Shown here: positions 30,927 to 38,477 of the stretch, piece after piece
Numbering within the stretch: the first letter of the stretch is position 1
Layout: every line of letters starts with the position of its first letter
Virus record (IMG/VR): IMGVR_UViG_3300007734_000723
Location: 1 to 52,359 of that record
DNA: 52,359 bases
Source: a virus
Direction: 5' to 3' (one strand)
Notes under the pieces: generated by a model
What the model was told of the DNA's origin: nothing
The model's input: only the letters and a program-made list of their open reading frames with translations
Databases searched by the model: none
Translations under genes and position numbers: made by a program

Positions 30927-32410
30927 TGATATTTAGCGATGCACAGTACGCCGCACAACTCATAAACACCAAATCGTTACCGCCCGGTCTCACGCATATA
31001 CAGACACTGGCGGCGCAAGCCCGCGCCTACGACGCTATGAAGCCGTACCCGCTCTTCTGGTTCAAAAACTGGAAAGAGGAGGACAGGGGGCCACTGCCGC
31101 GCTGTATGCCTATCGCGAAATCTATCGTGAAGCGCGGGTCTCGTTGGCTGTTCGGGAAGCCTGTAGAGTTGAGGTGCCCCGGCAACGAGGCTCTGGAAGA
31201 AGCGATTGAAAAGGTCTGGAAGCAGAACCGTCTCGATAGCCGACTTGTCGCTATAGCGCGTAGAGGGGCGATAGAGGGGGGCGTTGTTCTCAAGTTCGCG
31301 TATGACGAGTCCGCGTTTCCGAATGTCACCGTGCAGTCGTTATCGCTGGTGACGCAGGTGAGGCTCTTCTACCACCCGCACAACCGCGAAAAGTTGTTGA
31401 TGGCGCGGATACAGTACCCTTACTACGATGGCGTAGAGGCTTGCGCGTACTGGTATCGGGAGGAGTGGACGGCGGAGCAGGAGACTCACTACTACCCCGT
31501 CAAGGACGAATCTCTGCAACGCGCTAACCCTGACACTTACGAGAGTTGGGAGATAGACACAGACGCGACGATTCCGAACCCGTTCAAGTTGATTCCGCTT
31601 CATGTCATCAAAAACATTGAGACCGACGATGTGTGGGGCGCAGGCGACCTGTGGGAACCGGACGACGAACAGGACGGCGGACTCTACCGTGTTTTGGACA
31701 GGGTGCATCTGACATATCACTTGATGGACAAATCCAACCAGTTCGATAGTCAGGTCAACCCGATTTTCATGGACATTGATGTTGACCAAGACGACATCAA
31801 TAAGCCGCAACAGCCCGGAGAGCCGCTTAACCTTGAGTCCGCGAACCCTGACGGACACCCGGGTCGCGTTGCGTTCCCGCCTTCTGGCAATGCGCTTCGC
31901 CCTGCGATGATGGAGTACGCTCGCGACCTGCGAAAGCAGATATTGGCGGCGGCTTCGAGCGTAGAGGTAGACCAAGCCGAAATCTCGAACATGGGCAACC
32001 TTACGAACGCGGTTCTGGCGCAACTCTATCTGCCTCTGATAGAGTTGACGGAAGACAAGCGCAAAACCTACGGGCAGGATGGAATCGCGCCGTTCCTCGC
32101 TAAAATGGCGATAGGGCTACAACGCGCCGGCGTGCCGATGGGCGTGAACGAGTCGGACGAGTCGACCTATACGGTCGAGATTGGCTGGAGTCCCTACTTC
32201 CCCTTCACGGAAGACGAAAAGACCGCCATTGTGACGCGCATACAGCAGGAGGAGGGGGCGGGCTATCTCACCCGCGACCGCGCCATTGAAGAGGTCTCGG
32301 AGATGGAGGGGCGCACGGAGATTGAGGAGATGAAGGCGGAACTCGCAACCCAAGCCGACTTGGAACCGCCCGTAGGAGGAGACCCGAACGATGAAAACGC
32401 AGGGACGTAA
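30926..32410 (+). CDS. Portal protein (SPP1 Gp6 type)
   Basis: A 494-residue protein with GTG start overlapping the TerL stop (TAGTG). IAKSIVKRGSRWLFGKPVEL, RGAIEGGVVLKFAYDE and LLMARIQYPYY fit the SPP1-type portal family; the acidic C-terminus (EIEEMKAELATQADLE) also fits. The dodecameric ring is the DNA gate of the head. Confidence 0.88.
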   Translation: MIFSDAQYAAQLINTKSLPPGLTHIQTLAAQARAYDAMKPYPLFWFKNWKEEDRGPLPRCMPIAKSIVKRGSRWLFGKPVELRCPGNEALEEAIEKVWKQNRLDSRLVAIARRGAIEGGVVLKFAYDESAFPNVTVQSLSLVTQVRLFYHPHNREKLLMARIQYPYYDGVEACAYWYREEWTAEQETHYYPVKDESLQRANPDTYESWEIDTDATIPNPFKLIPLHVIKNIETDDVWGAGDLWEPDDEQDGGLYRVLDRVHLTYHLMDKSNQFDSQVNPIFMDIDVDQDDINKPQQPGEPLNLESANPDGHPGRVAFPPSGNALRPAMMEYARDLRKQILAAASSVEVDQAEISNMGNLTNAVLAQLYLPLIELTEDKRKTYGQDGIAPFLAKMAIGLQRAGVPMGVNESDESTYTVEIGWSPYFPFTEDEKTAIVTRIQQEEGAGYLTRDRAIEEVSEMEGRTEIEEMKAELATQADLEPPVGGDPNDENAGT

Positions 32411-32558
32411 AGAGGTCTTTGAAGCCGCGCTTATCGCCGCCCTGTGCGCGTTCGTGACAGGCGTTGTGAATTGGGGCGTGGAAGAAGCGCGTCGCAAGGC
32501 GGAAGAAGCCCGCGTAAAAGCGGAACAGGCGAAGAAGAAAGGCAAGAAATCGAAATGA
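32391..32558 (+). CDS. Small membrane protein with Lys-rich tail (55 aa)
   Basis: ATG 32391 lies inside the end of the portal gene behind GGAGGA. MKTQGRKEVFEAALIAALCA is followed by FVTGVVNWGVE, a membrane helix, and a strongly basic helical tail. It ends over the next ATG. Unknown function. Confidence 0.5.
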   Translation: MKTQGRKEVFEAALIAALCAFVTGVVNWGVEEARRKAEEARVKAEQAKKKGKKSK

Positions 32559-32767
32559 AGCATACCGCCGTCCGCTCTTCCAATATCGCCTCTATCGGCT
32601 ACGACATTGCGACACAGGAGCTGGAGGTCACGTTCAAAAACGGCTCCACTTATGTTTATGAGGGCGTTCCCTCTGAACTTCACGCGATGCTACTGATAGC
32701 CCCAAGCGTGGGAAAGCACCTTGACCAGCACGTCAAGGGCAAATTCAACTACCGAAAGAAAGGTTGA
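32555..32767 (+). CDS. KTSC domain protein
   Basis: A 70-residue protein starting at ATG 32555. It has SSNIASIGYDIATQELEVTF, then YVYEGVPSELHAMLL and SVGKHLDQHVKGKFNYRKK, the full KTSC domain. KTSC domains are widespread in phages with unknown role. Confidence 0.9.
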   Translation: MKHTAVRSSNIASIGYDIATQELEVTFKNGSTYVYEGVPSELHAMLLIAPSVGKHLDQHVKGKFNYRKKG

Positions 32768-32769
32768 TT

Positions 32770-33141
32770 ATGCGAGAGATAACGGATCACAAACTGAGCG
32801 ACCTGAACAACGCGGTGGATATAACTGCCGACGAGCGTGATTCCGCGTGTGGAAACGCTTCGCACGAATACGCGATACACCTCCACAAGTCGGAGACCGA
32901 GGGGCATATAACCCTTTTGAATTTCCAGCATGGCGCGGTCAAAGAGGTCGGGCTGAACGGAATCAGCGACGAAGTCCTAATAGCGATTGTGATAGACCGC
33001 TTGCAGGGCTTTCAGGCTGGCGATTTCCGCTCTCGCGAGAACGCTCTTGCGATTACCCATCTGGAGGAGGCTATGCACTGGCTGAATCATCGCACGCTTG
33101 ACCGTATGCGTCGCGGCGTGGAAGGCGTAAGCAAAGCCTAG
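32770..33141 (+). CDS. Acb2/Tad1-like domain protein (candidate anti-CBASS/anti-Thoeris sponge)
   Basis: Start chosen at ATG 32770 with AAGAAAGG in front. The 123-residue protein shows GNASHEYAIH near residue 28, VKEVGLNGISDEVLIAIVID at about 57-76, LQGFQAGDFRSRENALAI at 78-95 and a helical hairpin EEAMHWLNHRTLDRMRRGVE at 99-118. This order matches a large phage family now linked to the Acb2/Tad1 hairpin fold, whose studied members bind cyclic oligonucleotide or cADPR-type signals. Ligand binding is inferred; many members are untested. Confidence 0.7.
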   Translation: MREITDHKLSDLNNAVDITADERDSACGNASHEYAIHLHKSETEGHITLLNFQHGAVKEVGLNGISDEVLIAIVIDRLQGFQAGDFRSRENALAITHLEEAMHWLNHRTLDRMRRGVEGVSKA

Positions 33142-33217
33142 AATTTCAATCTGAATCGATACCTTACCTGCGCGGCGCAGAGCAAACGCCGACACCCTGA
33201 ACAGGAGAAACAACCGA

Positions 33218-33763
33218 ATGTCTGACCAAGACCCGAAAACCCCGCCCGTCCCGCCTGTGGTTCCACCCGCAGACCCGCCGTCCGCCGACCCTAAGCCCGG
33301 CGCGAACGATGAAAACAAGTTCCGCAGGCTACACGAGAAAGCGGAGGGCGACAACGCGGCGCTGAAAACCCGACTCGCAGAACTGGAAGCCGCCGAGAAA
33401 GCCCGTAAAGAGGGCGAGATGACGGAACTTCAGAAGGCGCAGGCGGAAGCCGCCGAGCTGAAAGCGAAGACCGCCGCACTGGAAGCCGAAAACCTGCGCC
33501 GCAAGATAGCCGCCGAAAAGGGACTCGCGCCTGACATGCTGGACTTTTTGAGCGGAGACGAAGCGCAGATGACAGCGCAAGCGGAGAGACTCGCGGGGCT
33601 TGCGAATCGCCCTCCTGCGAAAGCGGGAACCACCACACTACCGGGAGGAGGGCAGACTCCTACGGTTGACGAGCAGATAGCCGCCGCGCAAAAGGCTAAC
33701 AACACGCACGAGGCGATACGACTCAAGCGCGAACGCGCAGGGTTTGGAAACAACGCGCAATAA
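33218..33763 (+). CDS. Head scaffolding protein
   Basis: A 181-residue protein: a Pro-rich N-terminus (PPVPPVVPPADPPSADPKPG), a long Glu/Ala/Lys coiled coil at about 40-100, and a C-terminal QIAAAQKANNTHEAIRLKRE segment. This is the usual build of DUF4355-like scaffolds found directly before the major capsid gene. Confidence 0.82.
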   Translation: MSDQDPKTPPVPPVVPPADPPSADPKPGANDENKFRRLHEKAEGDNAALKTRLAELEAAEKARKEGEMTELQKAQAEAAELKAKTAALEAENLRRKIAAEKGLAPDMLDFLSGDEAQMTAQAERLAGLANRPPAKAGTTTLPGGGQTPTVDEQIAAAQKANNTHEAIRLKRERAGFGNNAQ

Positions 33764-33806
33764 CCGCCCGCCCATGTAGGGGATGGGGCAAAAAGGAAAA
33801 ACAACG

Positions 33807-34790
33807 ATGGCTACAGGACAGGTAACGACATATACTGTCGTCGATTATTTGGGCGAACTGTTTCAAACGTCCAAGCGCCCCAACACGCTCTTGAAACTAC
33901 TGGGCAGTATCCATGGTTCGGTGCTACGCACTAACTCGAAAGAGTTCCCAGTCGGAACCTTCTACGACCTCCGCTCCCCGGCGCAACCCGCGATTCTGGA
34001 AGGCGCGGCGGCTCCTGCGGCGCAGTATCGCGCTCTGACGCAGGCGACCAACGTGGTGCAACTCTTTCACGAGAAGGTGAGCCTATCTTACCTCGCCCAG
34101 AGCGATCAGACGGTTACGGGTATTGTTCCGATTCCGCAGGCGAAGCTCAATGGTCCTGTGCAGAACCCGCGTTCGGAGGCGTTTCAGGTTATGCGGGCGT
34201 TGGAGACTGTCGCGCAGGACGCGAACTACAGTTTCCTGAACGGAACCTACGCAAATCCTGCTAACCCCGCTTCGACGGCTCTCAAGACTCGCGGGATCCT
34301 TACCGCAATTACCACGAACCTCGTAGACCATAGTGGAAGCACCATCAATACCGCCGCGCTCTATCGCGCCGAGGTGCAGTCCCTCATGGCGCTGCTTGTT
34401 GCTTCGACGGGCTACATTCCGGACGATACGTGGACAATCATAGCGGACACGACGCAGTTCGGGAACATTCAGGCGGCTTACGAAGGCTCTACCACGCCGC
34501 CGTATGACCGCGAGGTTGCGGGTTTTAAACTACGTCAAATCTATACCCGCTACGGCATTCTGAACCTCGCGCTCGACCCCGATATGCCCGCAAACTACTT
34601 CGCGATTCTCAATCTCGGAGTGGCAGGGATTGCAGGGCTGGAAGTTCCCAATAAGGGGATTCTGTTTGAGGAGCCGCTCTACAAGCAGGGTTCGTCGGAC
34701 GAAACCCAGATTTACGGGCAACTCGGAATTGACCACGGTCCCGAATGGATGCACGCGATGGTGAAACTGCCGTCTGGCATCTCCCTTTAG
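33807..34790 (+). CDS. Major capsid protein (SU10 / DUF5309 type)
   Basis: Start chosen at ATG 33807 with AAAGGAAA before it. The 327-residue protein lacks an HK97 delta domain and resembles SU10-type capsid proteins: VVDYLGELFQTSKRPNTLLK, EFPVGTFYDLRSPAQPAILE, RALETVAQDANYSFLNGTYA. Position after scaffold supports the call. Confidence 0.85.
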   Translation: MATGQVTTYTVVDYLGELFQTSKRPNTLLKLLGSIHGSVLRTNSKEFPVGTFYDLRSPAQPAILEGAAAPAAQYRALTQATNVVQLFHEKVSLSYLAQSDQTVTGIVPIPQAKLNGPVQNPRSEAFQVMRALETVAQDANYSFLNGTYANPANPASTALKTRGILTAITTNLVDHSGSTINTAALYRAEVQSLMALLVASTGYIPDDTWTIIADTTQFGNIQAAYEGSTTPPYDREVAGFKLRQIYTRYGILNLALDPDMPANYFAILNLGVAGIAGLEVPNKGILFEEPLYKQGSSDETQIYGQLGIDHGPEWMHAMVKLPSGISL

Positions 34791-34801
34791 TCGCTAACCG
34801 T

Positions 34802-34828
34802 TGAGAGGGGGCTAATCTCCCCCTCTCA
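34802..34828 (+). other. 10-bp perfect hairpin after the capsid gene
   Basis: TGAGAGGGGG (34802-34811) pairs with CCCCCTCTCA (34819-34828), loop CTAATCT. There is no T-tract and the next ribosome site follows at once, so it is more likely to protect the capsid mRNA or attenuate transcription than to terminate. Confidence 0.6.
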
Positions 34829-34840
34829 GGAGAAACAGAA

Positions 34841-35296
34841 ATGCCTCTTTTTGAGATCATCAATGACGGCGTGAGCAATGCGCTTAATGACGCAGGGGAT
34901 GTTTCGCGATTTGGAAGCGGGTACCGCCACAACAATATCGCGAAAGTAGCGCTCGCGGCACTGGATACGGGCGGCGGCGTTCTGGCATGGCAGAACCCTG
35001 AGTCGGTCTCCATTATCATCAGCCGCATTGAGATGGATGTCACTACTGCCGCGACAGCTGCGGCGACTATCGACGTTGGAACCACTGCGACGAGTGCGGC
35101 AACCAGTATTGACAACCTGATAGACGGGCTGGACGTAAATGCCGCGACGGGAGTGTTTGACAACATTACCGACAAAGGCACGAACGGTAAATCGAAGCAG
35201 AAACTTGCTTCCGGCAAGTGGGTGACGGGTAGCAAGGCGAGCGGTGCCTGTGCGGGTCTCGCTGGCTACGCCTACATTCACTACCACATTCTGTAA
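34841..35296 (+). CDS. Capsid-associated (decoration-like) protein
   Basis: A 151-residue protein, Ala/Thr/Gly-rich (DVTTAATAAATIDVGTTATS), with beta character, directly downstream of the capsid gene. The size and place fit a head decoration or minor capsid protein. No family confirmed. Confidence 0.6.
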   Translation: MPLFEIINDGVSNALNDAGDVSRFGSGYRHNNIAKVALAALDTGGGVLAWQNPESVSIIISRIEMDVTTAATAAATIDVGTTATSAATSIDNLIDGLDVNAATGVFDNITDKGTNGKSKQKLASGKWVTGSKASGACAGLAGYAYIHYHIL

Positions 35297-35305
35297 GGAG
35301 GCGTT

Positions 35306-35620
35306 ATGCCTAAAGTTCTGATAAACAACCACAGTACGTTTTACGACGGTAGAACGAAAACGCAGTTCGACCCTGTTCTGAACAGAATTTCGGGCTGTTA
35401 CGTCGGCATAGCGGACGTAGACGCAGAGACGGCGGACTCGTATGAGGGGCATTCTCGCTTTCAGGTCTTGACGGACGAAGAGTACCTCGCGATGGTGACG
35501 ACTCCTCGCGCCCCTCAACCTACGGAGGCGAATACGGGCGACCCGTTGACGGATGCGGCGGCGAAACCTGCCAGAGCGAAACAGGTTCTCGCTCCTCCCG
35601 CCCCGCCGAAATCCAACTAG
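35306..35620 (+). CDS. Hypothetical head-region protein (104 aa)
   Basis: A compact N-terminal domain (VLINNHSTFYDGRTKTQFDP) is followed by a Pro/Ala-rich C-terminus (KQVLAPPAPPKSN). It lies between capsid and connector genes with AAGGAGG before its ATG. Function unknown. Confidence 0.55.
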   Translation: MPKVLINNHSTFYDGRTKTQFDPVLNRISGCYVGIADVDAETADSYEGHSRFQVLTDEEYLAMVTTPRAPQPTEANTGDPLTDAAAKPARAKQVLAPPAPPKSN

Positions 35621-35631
35621 GAGACTGAGCA

Positions 35632-36327
35632 ATGCCCTCTTATGCAGACTGGTGTGTAGAAGCCGACGCGCAACTTCTTTTGAACTCTTGCGGATTAACG
35701 ACTCGCCTGAGTTCGGGAGATTTTACAACACGCTTCGGCAGACTGCGCTCGCGGGTTATCGCTCAGATTTCGGTATCTACACACCGCCAGTTTGTCGCCG
35801 ATACGGTAGACACGAGCCGCTACTACGACGGAACTGGAGCGGCGGAGCAAGAGGTTGACGAGATGGTAAGCCTGACATCCGTGCAGGTGATTGGCTTACA
35901 GTCCGACCCCGGATACACTCTCGACAACGCGACTCTCTGCACGGAGCAAGCGATAGGGCGAACTCGAATCGTTGTGGCGCAGGGGAGCCTTCCCGCGTAT
36001 GCCTCAACCGCCGCGTTTCTGCCCTATCGAACGATTTTCCCCGTTGGGAGACAGAACCTTATCGTAACGGGTAAATTTGGGTTCGCCGCTACTATCCCCG
36101 CCGACCTGTGGGAAGCCGCCTGCGGAGAGATATGCTACCTGATAGGGCAGGAGGCGACTTTTGCGCCTACAGGACTAGCGGAATGGCGCGAGGGCGACGT
36201 AATGGAGAAGGTGAAGTCTGACACAGCGGACGCGAATCGCTGGCACGCTAATTTTGTGCAGGCGTTGAAAGACTATAAGCGACCTGCGGGGAGACGGTTG
36301 CGGATGCTAAAAGGCAGAATGATATGA
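35632..36327 (+). CDS. Head-tail connector protein
   Basis: A 231-residue protein with YADWCVEADAQLLLNSCGLT at the start and Trp/Tyr-containing C-terminal helices (DLWEAACGEICYLIGQEATF). This resembles the adaptor proteins that bind below the portal. Assigned largely by order. Confidence 0.6.
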   Translation: MPSYADWCVEADAQLLLNSCGLTTRLSSGDFTTRFGRLRSRVIAQISVSTHRQFVADTVDTSRYYDGTGAAEQEVDEMVSLTSVQVIGLQSDPGYTLDNATLCTEQAIGRTRIVVAQGSLPAYASTAAFLPYRTIFPVGRQNLIVTGKFGFAATIPADLWEAACGEICYLIGQEATFAPTGLAEWREGDVMEKVKSDTADANRWHANFVQALKDYKRPAGRRLRMLKGRMI

Positions 36328-36653
36328 GCGTCCCAATTAACACCACAATCTCACTCCAACGCGCCACGCGAACCAGCGACGGGGCGGGGGGCAAAACGGA
36401 GTCGTGGGCGAACATCGCGACAGGACTTGCGGCAGGTCGGCAGTTTTACAAAGGGCACGAGTCTACGCTTAACCGCGAGGAGGGCGGGAAGGGTGTTTCT
36501 ACCGAATACGACACGCTTTTCGTGTTGACGGCAGGCGCGGCGACGGTGCAGGTGAATGACAGGGTAGTGGATGCAGACGGCGTGATTTACACAGTGAAAT
36601 ATGTGCGTCCCTACCCCAGAAGCCTGCAACTCGATACTCGGAGGATGCAATGA
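36324..36653 (+). CDS. Head closure / head-tail adaptor protein
   Basis: A 109-residue beta-barrel-like protein: ISLQRATRTSDGAGGKTESW, then NDRVVDADGVIYTVKYV. The pattern (I-LQR…D-GG…W, later G-IY-V) fits SPP1 gp16-type head-closure proteins. ATGA overlaps at both ends. Confidence 0.78.
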   Translation: MSVPINTTISLQRATRTSDGAGGKTESWANIATGLAAGRQFYKGHESTLNREEGGKGVSTEYDTLFVLTAGAATVQVNDRVVDADGVIYTVKYVRPYPRSLQLDTRRMQ

Positions 36654-37048
36654 GCGTCACTGGCGTTCGGGAAGTGTGTGTGAACCTAGTCGCCCACGTT
36701 GAGGTTGTTCACGTTCGCGTGTTGGCGGCTTCTCACGAGATAGCGGCACTCCTGCAAGCCTATGCGAAGAGCCACCATCCTTTTCAGAACCAGTCAGGCA
36801 AAACGGAGCAGACTACGACCTGCACGGTACATGAGACGAGCGGCGTGATACGTATTATCCTCTCCTCGAAAACGCCTTACGCGCAGTATCTGGAACTCTC
36901 GCGGGCTGGTAAGTGGGCATGGTTGAGGGATGCAGTGACGGCGAACAAAGACCAAATAAACCACATTTTGGAGAGTTATCTGGGGATGCGGGGCGCGTTT
37001 GAAGGAGCCTACACCGTGACAGCGGAGGATAAGAGGCTACACCCATGA
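36650..37048 (+). CDS. HK97 gp10-like minor tail/connector protein
   Basis: A 132-residue protein with LLQAYAKSHHPFQNQSGKTE, then SSKTPYAQYLELSRAGKWAW and a helical tail. The P-Y-YLE segment fits the HK97-gp10-like family next to the head-closure gene. Confidence 0.65.
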   Translation: MSVTGVREVCVNLVAHVEVVHVRVLAASHEIAALLQAYAKSHHPFQNQSGKTEQTTTCTVHETSGVIRIILSSKTPYAQYLELSRAGKWAWLRDAVTANKDQINHILESYLGMRGAFEGAYTVTAEDKRLHP

Positions 37049-37311
37049 GCGATATTTGTAAGAAGTGCGGTTTTGATTATGGCAAATGGGAGAGAGATAT
37101 AACGCCTGACTGTAGCAGGAGCCATAGCCAGATAGTGATTGAGGCGGTGCGAGATAACAAAAGCGATTTGAGGAAGTTTGGCTACGACCCTGAAAAGCCT
37201 CTTCATCTCGGCGGGTTTTGCCAGAAATGCGTTCCGCAAGCGATGCAACGAAAACAGAAACTCGCGCAGATTATCGCTCTTATGACGGAACTGCTAGAGG
37301 AGCTTGAGTAA
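37045..37311 (+). CDS. Small zinc-finger protein inside the late operon (88 aa)
   Basis: CKKCGFDYG near the N-terminus and FCQKC near residue 66 give a possible Cys4 site, followed by a helical tail (LIALMTELLEELE at the end, preceded by KLAQI). It overlaps both neighbours. Unusual in a connector block; function unknown. Confidence 0.5.
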   Translation: MSDICKKCGFDYGKWERDITPDCSRSHSQIVIEAVRDNKSDLRKFGYDPEKPLHLGGFCQKCVPQAMQRKQKLAQIIALMTELLEELE

Positions 37312-37820
37312 TGAGCGCCGAACTCGACACAGCGATATACAACCGATTGACGGGCATTGAGACGCTTACAGGCGCGGCGGCTACGGCTCAGGCGGCTCTA
37401 ATCGCGTTTCTAGCTACCGACCCCGACACAGGGAAGCCGGCTGTCTACAATATGAACCTCAACGACGCGCAGGGGACGGACGGGAGCGGGAACAGGGTAG
37501 CGCTCTACCCCTGTTTGACGTTTCGGCAGTCGGCGGGAACCCCTAACCATCAGATACGAAACTCTAGCACTCTCGCAGAAAAGGTTTACTACGACGTTGA
37601 GATTTGGAGCGATAAGCGGACGAACCTGCCCGTCAAACAGGCATCCGAGAACGTTGACCGTCTTTTAGATTACAATTTTGGCGCGGTCAGCACGCTACCT
37701 CTCACGAACGGGTTGGTAGACAAGAGCGAAACTGTAATCACCCTCGACACTCACTACGACAGAAACATACACGCATGGGCGGGGCTAGTCCGCTATGCAA
37801 TTACAATGCGCCGCTGGTAG
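37311..37820 (+). CDS. Tail terminator / completion protein
   Basis: A 169-residue protein, MSAELDTAIYNRLTGIETLT and later VYYDVEIWSDKRTNLP, resembling siphovirus tail-terminator (gp17/DUF3168-like) proteins that cap the tail tube. It precedes the major tail protein as expected. Confidence 0.65.
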   Translation: MSAELDTAIYNRLTGIETLTGAAATAQAALIAFLATDPDTGKPAVYNMNLNDAQGTDGSGNRVALYPCLTFRQSAGTPNHQIRNSSTLAEKVYYDVEIWSDKRTNLPVKQASENVDRLLDYNFGAVSTLPLTNGLVDKSETVITLDTHYDRNIHAWAGLVRYAITMRRW

Positions 37821-37841
37821 GCGCGAAGGAGTTAAAACATC

Positions 37842-38375
37842 ATGGCACAGCCAGTACCCGGCGTAAACACCGTATTTTCTAAGATGCTCGCGTATCTCAC
37901 CGTAGCGGGCGGAGGCGCGGACGGCGTGGCGATGGGCGAGGTTCAGGGGTTCACATTCGATAACGCGAATGAACTCGAAGAGCTACGAAGCCCCACCGGA
38001 CATTTCCCTACCGCCGTCGCGATTAAGGCGAAAAAGGTGACAGGAACGCTGAAAACCGCAACGCTCAACGCACGCGGCATTCAGCAGATGATAGGCGGAA
38101 CGGCGGCGGTGGCAACCAGTATCTCCACTGTGTCGCAGGGTCTTAACGACGATACGCCTAAGTGGGACCTTCACGGCTACACGGGACCCGGCAACATCGC
38201 GGGCGCGACGGTAGCCAACGCAATAGACGTGAAAATCAAGGGGTGCGTCTGTACGTCGTTTAAGTTCGACGGGAACCTCGACACCTACATAATGAACGAC
38301 ATCAACTTCAACGCTTATGGCGACGGAACCAACGTTATCATCATCAAGTCCAACGGAGACACCACCGGAACGTAA
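37842..38375 (+). CDS. Major tail tube protein
   Basis: A 177-residue protein: PGVNTVFSKMLAYLTVAGGG, MGEVQGFTFDNANELEELRS and VTGTLKTATLNARGIQQMIG. Its size, beta-rich pattern, position and the strong terminator just after it all fit the highly expressed tube subunit. Confidence 0.75.
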   Translation: MAQPVPGVNTVFSKMLAYLTVAGGGADGVAMGEVQGFTFDNANELEELRSPTGHFPTAVAIKAKKVTGTLKTATLNARGIQQMIGGTAAVATSISTVSQGLNDDTPKWDLHGYTGPGNIAGATVANAIDVKIKGCVCTSFKFDGNLDTYIMNDINFNAYGDGTNVIIIKSNGDTTGT

Positions 38376-38405
38376 TCTCCGAACCGATGCGCCTCGGCGC
38401 GCAAA

Positions 38406-38448
38406 GCAGAGAGGCTCATCGGGGTAAGCCTCTCTGCTCCCCCTTTTT
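38406..38448 (+). terminator. Terminator after the major tail protein
   Basis: GCAGAGAGGCT (38406-38416) and AGCCTCTCTGC (38427-38437) form a perfect 11-bp stem with a 10-base loop, followed by TCCCCCTTTTT. It should reduce transcription into the glycosyltransferase and tail-assembly genes. Confidence 0.8.
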
Positions 38449-38477
38449 CGGGAACCCGCTTCGGGAGGGCGGGAACG

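Noticed and set aside
34802-34828. Terminator after the major capsid gene
   Set aside because: A perfect stem but no T-tract, with the next ribosome site directly behind it; kept as an mRNA hairpin only.
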